Source: JAFMIT01 sp049421205 (lineage in GTDB: Bacteria > Actinomycetota > Actinomycetes > S36-B12 > UBA5976). From it: a stretch of 62,153 bases of DNA. Below the pieces are notes generated by a model that did not search any database, was not told where the DNA came from, and saw nothing but the letters and a program-made list of their open reading frames with translations. A program made the position numbers and the translations under genes. The stretch spans positions 1-62,153 of the forward strand of contig JBMSMQ010000003.1 in NCBI GenBank assembly GCA_049421205.1, in the 5' to 3' direction. Below, in pieces: positions 52,808 to 59,983 of the stretch (the first letter of the stretch is position 1; every line of letters starts with the position of its first letter).

Positions 52808-53801
52808 AGTCTTCTCTCACCTCCTTGTGACGAAGCATCAATCCGCTAAAGACTGCTATCAAGCAAATGAGTGTCAATTCAATAATCGCATCATTGAAGA
52901 CCCAAATTCCAGCAACTAAACATCCGATCGCACACATTAAAAGATTCGAGGGATCTGAAAGGACACTTTTAAATAGAGCACTGATTGAAAAGTGCCCATA
53001 TGAATAGATGACGAGACTTACTCCTACAAACATAAGCAATGTGAGAGATGTGTGGGATGATGTGAGAAGAGTTACGAGAAGTGCACCGAAAAAGATAATT
53101 GAGCCCACACGTCGAACTCCACTCGAGCTCGAAGACTGCGTATCGCTACCGAGCCCTCTTCGCCACATACTTGCTGAGACCTGAATGCTTTTTTCGAGAG
53201 AATTTTCAATGACATTCATAAAATTGAGTGAAAGCACTGAAATCTTGGATGTGGATTGACCTCTCCACCGATTTGCACGCAAATTACGTTTAACGTCGTT
53301 GATGAGTTGTGGAAGAAACGACAAGGCAATGGACAATACCAATGCAATATTTGAGAATCCTGGCGGAAGTCGCCTCAAAAGCGATGACACTGGAATCATC
53401 ATTGAACTCGCAATGAGTGCAAGAATTATTCCACCTAACACGATTGCTTCATTTGTTGCCGTTTGCAGACTTTCTAACGTGAATATTCCACCTACGCGAA
53501 GTCCTCCAGAGAACAAATCGATTTCGGGTAGTTTGAATAACACATGATTTCCAACTGGCACCCCAAAAAACATTTGAAACGCGATTCTTAGTATCAAGAG
53601 TGCAGCAAGTAGTCGCATAAGTGTTGTGAGTGAATACCGCTTTACTTGTGCCGAGGTTTTTATTGCTGCAAACACGATTATCATCAAGCACATAACGAGC
53701 AGAACATTCTGGCTAGCACTCATTGCGATGGCGAGAAGTAAGGACCAAATCCACCAACGAATTTGATGTGATTCCACTACTTGTCGCCTCATTTTAGGCA
53801 C
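52785..53801 (-). CDS. ECF transporter transmembrane T component
   Basis: 338 residues, EcfT family. About six or seven spans and the cytoplasmic coupling-helix motif: ASMWRRGLG near 210 corresponds to the conserved A-R-G box that docks on the ATPases. Starts inside the end of the SCO2322 gene (eight-base overlap) and runs into the ATPase gene, so all four proteins are made from one transcript. Confidence 0.88.
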   Translation of the reverse strand: MPKMRRQVVESHQIRWWIWSLLLAIAMSASQNVLLVMCLMIIVFAAIKTSAQVKRYSLTTLMRLLAALLILRIAFQMFFGVPVGNHVLFKLPEIDLFSGGLRVGGIFTLESLQTATNEAIVLGGIILALIASSMMIPVSSLLRRLPPGFSNIALVLSIALSFLPQLINDVKRNLRANRWRGQSTSKISVLSLNFMNVIENSLEKSIQVSASMWRRGLGSDTQSSSSSGVRRVGSIIFFGALLVTLLTSSHTSLTLLMFVGVSLVIYSYGHFSISALFKSVLSDPSNLLMCAIGCLVAGIWVFNDAIIELTLICLIAVFSGLMLRHKEVREDYAAYSGT

Positions 53802-54468
53802 GTTTTTTCAGTATGAAAAAGGCAGTCGTTGCAAGTGCAAGTGCTACACCAGCAAGTACCACAGTGTTATCGAACAAACTCGCTGCATCCTCGTCTGCGG
53901 GTTCGGAAATCAGTACTGGTTCATCCGTATAAATTTCGACTTCTTCTCCACATCCGGAAGATGGCAGACCGTTGATTGCACAAATTAACCCAGAATCTTC
54001 ACGTAACTCAGCAATTTCTGGAAGTAAAACGCTACTTGGTGAACCAGATGCAACCACTACACATTCAGTAACAGTCTCTGGAATTGTATTATTTTCTAAA
54101 TAATCACTTGGATCTCCAAAGTCAATGACAACCGCGACCCTGGCAGAGTTAGCATCAGGTTGCACCCCTTCACAGATATCTTCAAAGTTTGGAGTGATAC
54201 GTGGTGCGAGTTCCTGGCCAACTTCAATACCAGCGGTGATGTATCGCCATCCTTGGACGGAACCATCAAGAGCTTCAATGTCTGCCGCACCTGTCATAGC
54301 TTGTTGCCATGAACCGTCTTCTAAAGTCCAATAGCTCCAATACCGCCAAGCCGTTTCTCCATGTGCAGTGGTTGGAGCGAGCGCAATCAAAAGCGTGGCA
54401 ATGAATGCCAAAAAGGATGTGAGGTGTCTGCGAGAACTTTGAGAGTGTCTCGCGTTTGAGAGTGCCAT
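53794..54468 (-). CDS. SCO2322 family protein, exported and C-terminally anchored
   Basis: 224 residues, function unknown. N-terminal signal peptide with hydrophobic core at about 17-34 and probable cleavage after THA/HGE; W-rich start of the mature part (TAWRYWSYWTLEDGSW); two cysteine pairs (near 95, 135, 157, 165); an acidic linker; and a C-terminal span (about 198-218) ending KKRA. So it sits outside, tethered by its tail. The family is known from actinobacterial ECF operons. First gene after the cobalamin riboswitch; AAAGG precedes the ATG. Confidence 0.85.
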   Translation of the reverse strand: MALSNARHSQSSRRHLTSFLAFIATLLIALAPTTAHGETAWRYWSYWTLEDGSWQQAMTGAADIEALDGSVQGWRYITAGIEVGQELAPRITPNFEDICEGVQPDANSARVAVVIDFGDPSDYLENNTIPETVTECVVVASGSPSSVLLPEIAELREDSGLICAINGLPSSGCGEEVEIYTDEPVLISEPADEDAASLFDNTVVLAGVALALATTAFFILKKRA

Positions 54469-54506
54469 AATGACCTTTCTACTAACGCGAGCCGACGTAG
54501 AAGGAC

Positions 54507-54540
54507 AAAACCCTCGTTACCTTATGTAGGTTGACGAGGG
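54507..54540 (-). terminator. Riboswitch expression-platform terminator
   Basis: On the minus strand CCCTCGT (54534-54540) pairs with ACGAGGG (54511-54517); inside, ACCT/AGGT adds four pairs; TTTTG follows. It lies between the aptamer and the SCO2322 start, so it should stop the transcript when folded. Its loop side contains CAACCTAC, which can instead pair with the aptamer (see findings). Confidence 0.8.
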
Positions 54541-54582
54541 CGACATTGCCACCAACGTAGACCACGACGCACGGTGTGTTGT

Positions 54583-54675
54583 GCTCTCCGCTAGGTGCTC
54601 CGGCTTGTTGAAATCAACCTACGGTTGCGGGTCAGCGTCGGAATTTGACCGAACTTTCCCTAGACGTCGGAGAGC
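54583..54675 (-). promoter_or_regulatory. Cobalamin riboswitch aptamer
   Basis: On the minus strand the consensus of cobalamin aptamers can be read: GGGAA, then GGTcaAATtCCGaCGC followed by TGACCCGCAACCGT, and at the 3' side AAGCCGGAGCACCTAG (capitals match the pattern). The outer stem is perfect: CGGAGAGC (54668-54675) with its complement at 54583-54590, and an inner CTAGG/CCTAG. At about 93 bases it is compact; the variable P6 arm is only GTTG/CAAC. It controls the SCO2322-ECF operon. Confidence 0.88.
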
Positions 54676-54740
54676 AATATGAAATTGTTGGACTAGCATA
54701 ACAAGCAGATCGCGAATTTCACCGAACTCGCCGAATAAAC

Positions 54741-55286
54741 CTATTGCAAGGATTTAGGGAGAACAATTTCCTTGGGTCTGCCACCCACCTTGACGCGTGG
54801 TTTTGGCAGTCGAAGTGATCGCATAGTGATGCTTCTGGTGATGCCATAGAAGACGGCACCTTTACGTTCTGCCTTGGAGTATTTCTTGCCAAGTTCTCGA
54901 CGGATGAAGAACCCAAGAATCGTGGCATCGATGATGAGGCCAATGAACATAATTGTCCAAACGTTCATTACAAGTAGCTGTAGCTGGACATTTGGAAAAA
55001 AGAGAAAAAAGATGATGACCATCGCAAATGGGATGAAGAGCTCTCCGATGCTGATGCGCTTATCCACAAAATCTCGCACCCAGGCTTTGATGGCACCTTT
55101 ATCGCGAGGTGGGAGGTATTTCTCGTCGTGCGTGTACATCGCTTTACGAAGTTGCAATCGAGATTCCATCTCGCGCTCGCGCATTGCCGCTTTAGCAGCC
55201 TTTTTATCTGTGGGAATCTTTACAGACTTTTTGCGGGCCGCTTGGGCATCTTTTCGCTTTGGGGTCGGGTGATTTTTTTCGTTCAC
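54741..55286 (-). CDS. DUF3043 membrane protein
   Basis: 181 residues, actinobacterial. A very basic N-terminal third (about 40 Lys/Arg residues), two membrane spans near 82-102 and 105-124, then FFIRRELGKKYSKAERKGAVFYGITRSITMRSLRLPKPRV and a basic end. No function known; the equivalent Rv2206 lies next to the glycerate kinase gene in mycobacteria (from memory). GTG start six bases after TAGTCT. Confidence 0.85.
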   Translation of the reverse strand: MNEKNHPTPKRKDAQAARKKSVKIPTDKKAAKAAMREREMESRLQLRKAMYTHDEKYLPPRDKGAIKAWVRDFVDKRISIGELFIPFAMVIIFFLFFPNVQLQLLVMNVWTIMFIGLIIDATILGFFIRRELGKKYSKAERKGAVFYGITRSITMRSLRLPKPRVKVGGRPKEIVLPKSLQ

Positions 55287-55298
55287 ATAAAAAGACTA
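55287..55298 (-). promoter_or_regulatory. Leaderless -10 of the DUF3043 gene
   Basis: TAGTCT (55293-55298), TTTTAT, then GTG at 55286; only 20 bases separate this start from the nadA stop, so the promoter sits in the spacer and the nadA 3' end. Confidence 0.55.
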
Positions 55299-55306
55299 CT
55301 TGCACA

Positions 55307-56494
55307 TTAATCAACGTGCACAGTTGCGGGTAGAGAAAGCATTCTTTCTAGGGCCACTCTTGCCCAATGAGCAGTGTCGCTCTCGACCTTAATAACATTA
55401 TGGACCTGCCCTGTCGCTAGATTTTCAAGAGTCCATACGAGATGTGGTAGGTCAATTCGGTTCATAGTTGAGCAATAGCAAATTGTCTTGTCGAGAAACA
55501 TGATGTGTTTGTCATCGTGTTGAAGCGCAAGTCGCCGAACAAGGTTAAGTTCAGTGCCAATTGCCCATCGGCTTCCTGGTTTGGCCTCCGATAGCTTCTG
55601 AATGATGAATTCTGTTGAACCAACATAATCAGCATTCGTAACAACTTCATGTTTACATTCTGGATGTACGAGGACTGAAACATCATCGTATTTCGTTCGA
55701 ACATCAACAATATTCTGTTCTGAAAATCTCCCGTGAACTGAGCAGTGGCCCCGCCACAAAATGACTTTTGCCTGCTCATACGCTTCAGGCGAGTTGCCCC
55801 CATTAGGTTTGTGTGGATCAAACAACACACAATCGGTAAGGGAAAGCCCGAGTTGTAACACTGCAGTATTTCTTCCAAGATGTTGATCTGGAAGAAAGAA
55901 CACTTTCGTTCCCTGATCAAATGCCCATCGCATTGCAGTTTCTGCATTTGATGAGGTGCAAACAGTTCCATTATTGCGACCAGTGAATGCTTTTATCGCT
56001 GCAGTTGAATTCATGTACGTGATAGGTACAGTTTCTGTTGCAATTCCGATGTCCTTGAAGCGAGACCACGCTGCATCAACTTGGGTGATTGATGCCATAT
56101 CAGCCATGGAGCATCCTGCTTGCAAATCCGGAAGTATGACTTGTTGCGTATCACTAGTAAGAATATCGGCGCTTTCCGCCATAAAGTGAACTCCACAGAA
56201 AACAATGTATTTGGCGTCTGGACGTGCGGCGGCACGCTGCGCTAATTTGAAAGAGTCTCCAGTTACGTCTGCAAATTGAATAACTTCATCGCGTTGATAG
56301 TGATGCCCCAAAATAAAAGTTGAATCACCGAGTGCCTTTTTTGCTGCGAGCGCACGTTCAACAAGACTCGGATCGCTTGCATCTGGCAAGTCGCCAGGGC
56401 AACTCACACCTCGTTCACTATAGAGGTCTCGCTCTTTGCCCTCAAGTAGCTCGGCGAGCAGACTCTTTTGGGGTTCAGTGAAAGATGCCGTCAC
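55307..56494 (-). CDS. nadA: Quinolinate synthase
   Basis: Iron-sulfur enzyme condensing iminoaspartate with dihydroxyacetone phosphate to quinolinate, on the way to NAD. 395 residues. LGHHYQRDEVIQFAD near 62, cluster cysteines in VFCGVHFMAESADIL, HPECKHEV and KTICYCSTMNRI, plus TYMNSTAAIKAF and TSSNAETAMRW substrate loops. nadB and nadC are not next to it, unlike the common nadABC operon. GTG start six bases after GACACT. Confidence 0.95.
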   Translation of the reverse strand: MTASFTEPQKSLLAELLEGKERDLYSERGVSCPGDLPDASDPSLVERALAAKKALGDSTFILGHHYQRDEVIQFADVTGDSFKLAQRAAARPDAKYIVFCGVHFMAESADILTSDTQQVILPDLQAGCSMADMASITQVDAAWSRFKDIGIATETVPITYMNSTAAIKAFTGRNNGTVCTSSNAETAMRWAFDQGTKVFFLPDQHLGRNTAVLQLGLSLTDCVLFDPHKPNGGNSPEAYEQAKVILWRGHCSVHGRFSEQNIVDVRTKYDDVSVLVHPECKHEVVTNADYVGSTEFIIQKLSEAKPGSRWAIGTELNLVRRLALQHDDKHIMFLDKTICYCSTMNRIDLPHLVWTLENLATGQVHNVIKVESDTAHWARVALERMLSLPATVHVD

Positions 56495-56561
56495 AGGCTG
56501 AGTGTCTCACGAATCCCTGACCCTACCAACTCATCACCTTGTTGCATCTATCATTACCACA
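56495..56561. promoter_or_regulatory. Divergent leaderless promoters of nadA and the glycerate kinase gene
   Basis: Minus strand: GACACT (56501-56506) six bases before GTG 56494. Plus strand: TATCAT (56549-56554) seven bases before ATG 56562. The second decides the glycerate kinase start over an upstream in-frame codon at 56502. Confidence 0.55.
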
Positions 56562-57665
56562 ATGCGAGTTTTAGTTTGCACCGACAGTTTTGGCGACACT
56601 ATGAGTGCAGCCGTTGCATCGGAAATAATCGCCAATCAAGTGAGCCTTGAATTCAACGTTGAGACCGACTTCGTCGGTCTTTCAGATGGTGGTCCTGGAT
56701 TTCTTGAATGTATCTCAACTGTATTACCTGGCACACGTCATGTAATCCCAGTCAGTAGTCATACTGGAGAAGCAATCCCTGCTTCATGGTACGAATCAAA
56801 CGCAATCGCCTACATTGAATCAGCTGAGATTTGCGGGCTTCATCTTGCGAACGAATTGAATCCACTTACCGCTACAACCTATGGTGTTGGTCAGATGGTG
56901 AAACACATTATCGAGGCAGGCATCACACACATTCGTGTTGGTCTTGGGGGAGTTGCAACGAATGATGCAGGTGCTGGAATGCTCGCGGCATTAGGAGCAT
57001 CTTCCGTACCTTCGGGACTACTTCAAAATGGCGGTATCGCACTAGCATCATTAGAGAGCGTTGACATCACGGGTGCACGAGATCTCATGCGGAATGTAAT
57101 TTTGGAAGCAATGAGTGATGTAGATAATCCGCTTTTGGGAAATCGTGGAGCGAGTCGAACGTATGCTGGTCAAAAAGGCGCTACAGAAACACAAGTTGAG
57201 CATTTAGAAACAGCTTTAAGTCACTTTTCAAACCTTATCGGCGTAGATATGCTAGGTAAGAATCCTCGAGTTGCACTTGGTGCAGGTGCCGCTGGGGGAC
57301 TTGGGTACGGACTACTTCTACTTGGGGCGCGGCGCACTTCTGGATTTTCATTCATTGCTGAGATTCAAGACGTTGAAAGAAAAATTGAAGAGGCAGATTT
57401 GCTCATCACGGGGGAAGGCAAGTTTGACTGGAAAACACTCGATGGAAAGGTTGTGTCAGGGCTTTCGAGCCTTGCCTTGAAATATGGAAAACCTCTTGTG
57501 GTGATTGCAGGGCAAGTCGAGATTGGCAGACGGGACTGGCAAACGATAGGCGTGAATGCTGCCTTTGCGATGAGCGACGACGCACCTTTAGAAGTATGTA
57601 AATCGCGCCCTGAAGAGATATTGCGTAAGACTTCGTCAAGAATGGGAAGAACCTGGCTCCGTTAA
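56562..57665 (+). CDS. Glycerate kinase (GlxK family)
   Basis: 367 residues, phosphorylates glycerate. MRVLVCTDSFGDTMSA at the N-terminus, GLGGVATNDAGAGMLAALG near 129-147, LGAGAAGGLGYGLLLLGA near 245-262, and the C-terminal TGEGKFDWKTLDGKVVSGLS near 286-305 with the conserved acidic pair. The equivalent Rv2205c also sits near erpA and DUF3043. ATG at 56562 matches the family start. Confidence 0.92.
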   Translation: MRVLVCTDSFGDTMSAAVASEIIANQVSLEFNVETDFVGLSDGGPGFLECISTVLPGTRHVIPVSSHTGEAIPASWYESNAIAYIESAEICGLHLANELNPLTATTYGVGQMVKHIIEAGITHIRVGLGGVATNDAGAGMLAALGASSVPSGLLQNGGIALASLESVDITGARDLMRNVILEAMSDVDNPLLGNRGASRTYAGQKGATETQVEHLETALSHFSNLIGVDMLGKNPRVALGAGAAGGLGYGLLLLGARRTSGFSFIAEIQDVERKIEEADLLITGEGKFDWKTLDGKVVSGLSSLALKYGKPLVVIAGQVEIGRRDWQTIGVNAAFAMSDDAPLEVCKSRPEEILRKTSSRMGRTWLR

Positions 57666-57725
57666 GAGAATAATTGATGCAGAAGTTTCGTTATAAGTTT
57701 ATGATTGGCGTCTGAAAGGATCACA

Positions 57726-58073
57726 ATGGAATCAACAGATACAACGACCCAGGGCCTCGTCCTTACGGACTCAGCAGCAGTCAAAGTAAAGTCACTCCTC
57801 GATGCTGAAGGGCAACCAGAATTAGCGTTACGGGTTGCAGTTCGGCCTGGAGGATGTGCTGGATTTCAGTATGATTTATTTTTCGATGCTTCACAGCTCG
57901 AAGGTGATGTCGTGAAGTCCTTTGGTGGAGTAAACGTTGTCATCGACAAAGCAAGCATTGAATACGTCAATGGTGCAGTCATTGATTATGTCGATTCACT
58001 CAGTGAATCAGGATTCAAGATTGAGAATCCGAATGCAACCGGAGGTTGTGGTTGCGGAAAGTCATTCTGCTAA
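57726..58073 (+). CDS. erpA: Iron-sulfur cluster insertion/A-type carrier protein (ErpA/HesB)
   Basis: 115 residues. The three cluster-binding cysteines are Cys44 (RPGGCAGFQYD), Cys108 and Cys110 (GGCGCGKSFC), as in IscA/ErpA. Delivers [2Fe-2S] or [4Fe-4S] clusters to client enzymes such as NadA or LipA. ATG at 57726 has GAAAGGA before it; a longer frame from 57705 is less likely. Its last 12 bases overlap the convergent desulfurase-like gene. Confidence 0.93.
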   Translation: MESTDTTTQGLVLTDSAAVKVKSLLDAEGQPELALRVAVRPGGCAGFQYDLFFDASQLEGDVVKSFGGVNVVIDKASIEYVNGAVIDYVDSLSESGFKIENPNATGGCGCGKSFC

Positions 58074-59102
58074 GAACTTTCGCTCATCTTGAACTCTTGA
58101 AAGCACCACTTTTGTAGCGGAGAGAAAACGATCAATGTCGTTTGCGTTGGCATTTATTGGAAGCGAAACTCTGATATGTCCTGCAGTGTCAATGCCAAGT
58201 GCTTTTAACACTTCGCTCGGTTGACCTGAATTTGCCAAACATGCACTTTGTGAACCCACTGAAATCCCTTGCTCGTCAAACAGTCTGGCAGCAAATTCTG
58301 AATCGCATTGCGAGATTGAGAAAGAGAGCAAATGACTGGCACGTTGGGATGGATCATGCGGGGTATGAATCTTTATGTCACTGAAAGTTGACAATCCCAG
58401 AATAAGTGAATCGAGAATCTGTTGATTTGCTGTAAAGCGTTCACTTATATGTTCTGAATTCACTTCCCAACTCACCACTGCAAAACCGAAGAGCAACGGG
58501 TCCAGTTGCAGAGGTGGAAATTCGCGCGAATCAAGTTTAAGTACATTTTCAGGATCGATGATGAAACACGCATTTGCAGGACCAGCCCAAGCACTAGCAC
58601 GTGCGATGGAAAGCGTTTGCGCTTTGAAAATTTCCCTCCCGATGAGATCAGAACAATCCGCAATTTCCAGGTCAACGTATTTGCTGATATTCGAGACATC
58701 CGCGCGAAGCCCAATTTCGTGATTCACTGCTTGGTAGCCAAAGACAGTAACTTCAGTATCGAACTGGTGTAGTCCATCAGGCGAGACATCGATAATTTGT
58801 CCCGCAAACATTTCTCGCATTCCTTTTCGAGACAGTGAACTCGTAGCAATTGGACCTAATTTTTCGCGAATAATTCGATAGCAGTTTCCGAGGTGCTGCA
58901 CGGGAAATACGTAGTCGCTCTGCCATGCATCTTTGAGAACTTGAAGCCCAACCTCTTTACTATGTTGAAGCCTCTGTGCTTCAAAATGCTGGCTTTGGGC
59001 CACGCTGAACCCTGCATAGAAGAGATTGTGTGCAACTTGGTCATACACCTCAGGAAAAGGATGACCATCGGTACAGTCCCAATAGAGCCGCTGACTCGTC
59101 AT
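58062..59102 (-). CDS. Degenerate cysteine desulfurase-like protein (aminotransferase class V fold)
   Basis: 346 residues. The C-terminal half matches NifS/IscS: VGSQSACLANSGQPSEVLKALGI, with the sulfur-carrying Cys loop, and HIRVSLPINANANDIDRFL. The PLP site does not: where IscS has SGHKIYGPKG, this reads RASAWAGPAN (no lysine); the PLP-stacking His of TSAIEHKAV is in SSLSRKGM; the Gln of DATQ is missing. Only NHEIG of the NNETG motif and the Asp remain recognisable. Actinobacteria often have a NifS-like gene beside erpA/nadA, sometimes fused to TusA; no TusA domain is present here. It may be a non-catalytic partner. Confidence 0.75.
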   Translation of the reverse strand: MTSQRLYWDCTDGHPFPEVYDQVAHNLFYAGFSVAQSQHFEAQRLQHSKEVGLQVLKDAWQSDYVFPVQHLGNCYRIIREKLGPIATSSLSRKGMREMFAGQIIDVSPDGLHQFDTEVTVFGYQAVNHEIGLRADVSNISKYVDLEIADCSDLIGREIFKAQTLSIARASAWAGPANACFIIDPENVLKLDSREFPPLQLDPLLFGFAVVSWEVNSEHISERFTANQQILDSLILGLSTFSDIKIHTPHDPSQRASHLLSFSISQCDSEFAARLFDEQGISVGSQSACLANSGQPSEVLKALGIDTAGHIRVSLPINANANDIDRFLSATKVVLSRVQDERKFLAE

Positions 59103-59114
59103 GGCTTGAGAGTA
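59103..59114 (-). promoter_or_regulatory. Leaderless -10 of the desulfurase-like gene
   Basis: TACTCT (59109-59114) ends six bases before ATG 59102. Confidence 0.55.
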
Positions 59115-59206
59115 GTGGGAGTTATGTCACAGTGTCCGCTCGTGACTGACCCCACGAATTTGGGCGTGCAGGAGTAATCTACGCCTATAGCTCGCGAAGG
59201 GACGAT

Positions 59207-59983
59207 ATGAAGCGTACAGCTTTGGCGATTATGGCCTTAATCTTCACAGCCGGCTGCAGCGTAGACGGATTTTTGAGAATGGGAATGCCCCAGCCTGCGA
59301 CCGAAGAAGGCTCGATTGTTGTCAATTTGTGGACCAATTCTTGGCTAGCAGCTTGGGTCATTGGTGGTCTTGTTTGGGGTCTATTGATCTTCTCCATCAT
59401 TCGGTATCGCCGTAAACCAACTGACACGCTTCCTGAACAAACGAAGTACAACTTGCCAATTGAAATTCTTTACACTGTTGCACCACTCATCATTGTCGTG
59501 GTGCTTTCTGTTTTCACGTTCCGCGATCAAACGGAACTGACAGCATTGACCGACAAACCTACACAAACTGTTGGAGTCGTTGGCTTTCGTTGGTCGTGGA
59601 TATTTAACTATCTCGATGAAAATGTGTACGACATTGGAACTCCGGGGTCACGACCTGTGCTCTACTTGCCAGTCGACGAAACTGTGCGTTTTGAACTGAC
59701 CTCGCCCGATGTCATCCATTCGTTTTGGGTTCCAGCCTTTTTACACAAGATGGATGTCATTCCTGGTCGCGTTAATAAGTTTGAAGTAACACCAAACACT
59801 CTCGGTACATTCGCAGGGAAGTGTGCAGAGCTCTGCGGTGTAGATCATGCTCGAATGCTTTTTGATGTGAAGGTAGTAACACGAGCTGAATTTGATGCAT
59901 ATATGCAAAAACTTGAGGATGCGGGTCAAACCGGCATCCTTGAATCTGGTCGAGTTTCAGATGCGGCAGGAGAAACGTCATGA
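59207..59983 (+). CDS. ctaC: Cytochrome c oxidase subunit II
   Basis: 258 residues. Lipoprotein signal with lipobox FTAGC (Cys17), two membrane spans (about 47-65 and 87-105), then the outside cupredoxin domain. The CuA ligands are His171 (VIHSFW), Cys206, Glu208, Cys210, His214 and Met217 (CAELCGVDHARM). WSW at 129-131 is the electron entry tryptophan region. AAGGGA precedes the ATG. First gene of ctaC-ctaD-ctaF, each overlapping the next. Confidence 0.96.
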   Translation: MKRTALAIMALIFTAGCSVDGFLRMGMPQPATEEGSIVVNLWTNSWLAAWVIGGLVWGLLIFSIIRYRRKPTDTLPEQTKYNLPIEILYTVAPLIIVVVLSVFTFRDQTELTALTDKPTQTVGVVGFRWSWIFNYLDENVYDIGTPGSRPVLYLPVDETVRFELTSPDVIHSFWVPAFLHKMDVIPGRVNKFEVTPNTLGTFAGKCAELCGVDHARMLFDVKVVTRAEFDAYMQKLEDAGQTGILESGRVSDAAGETS

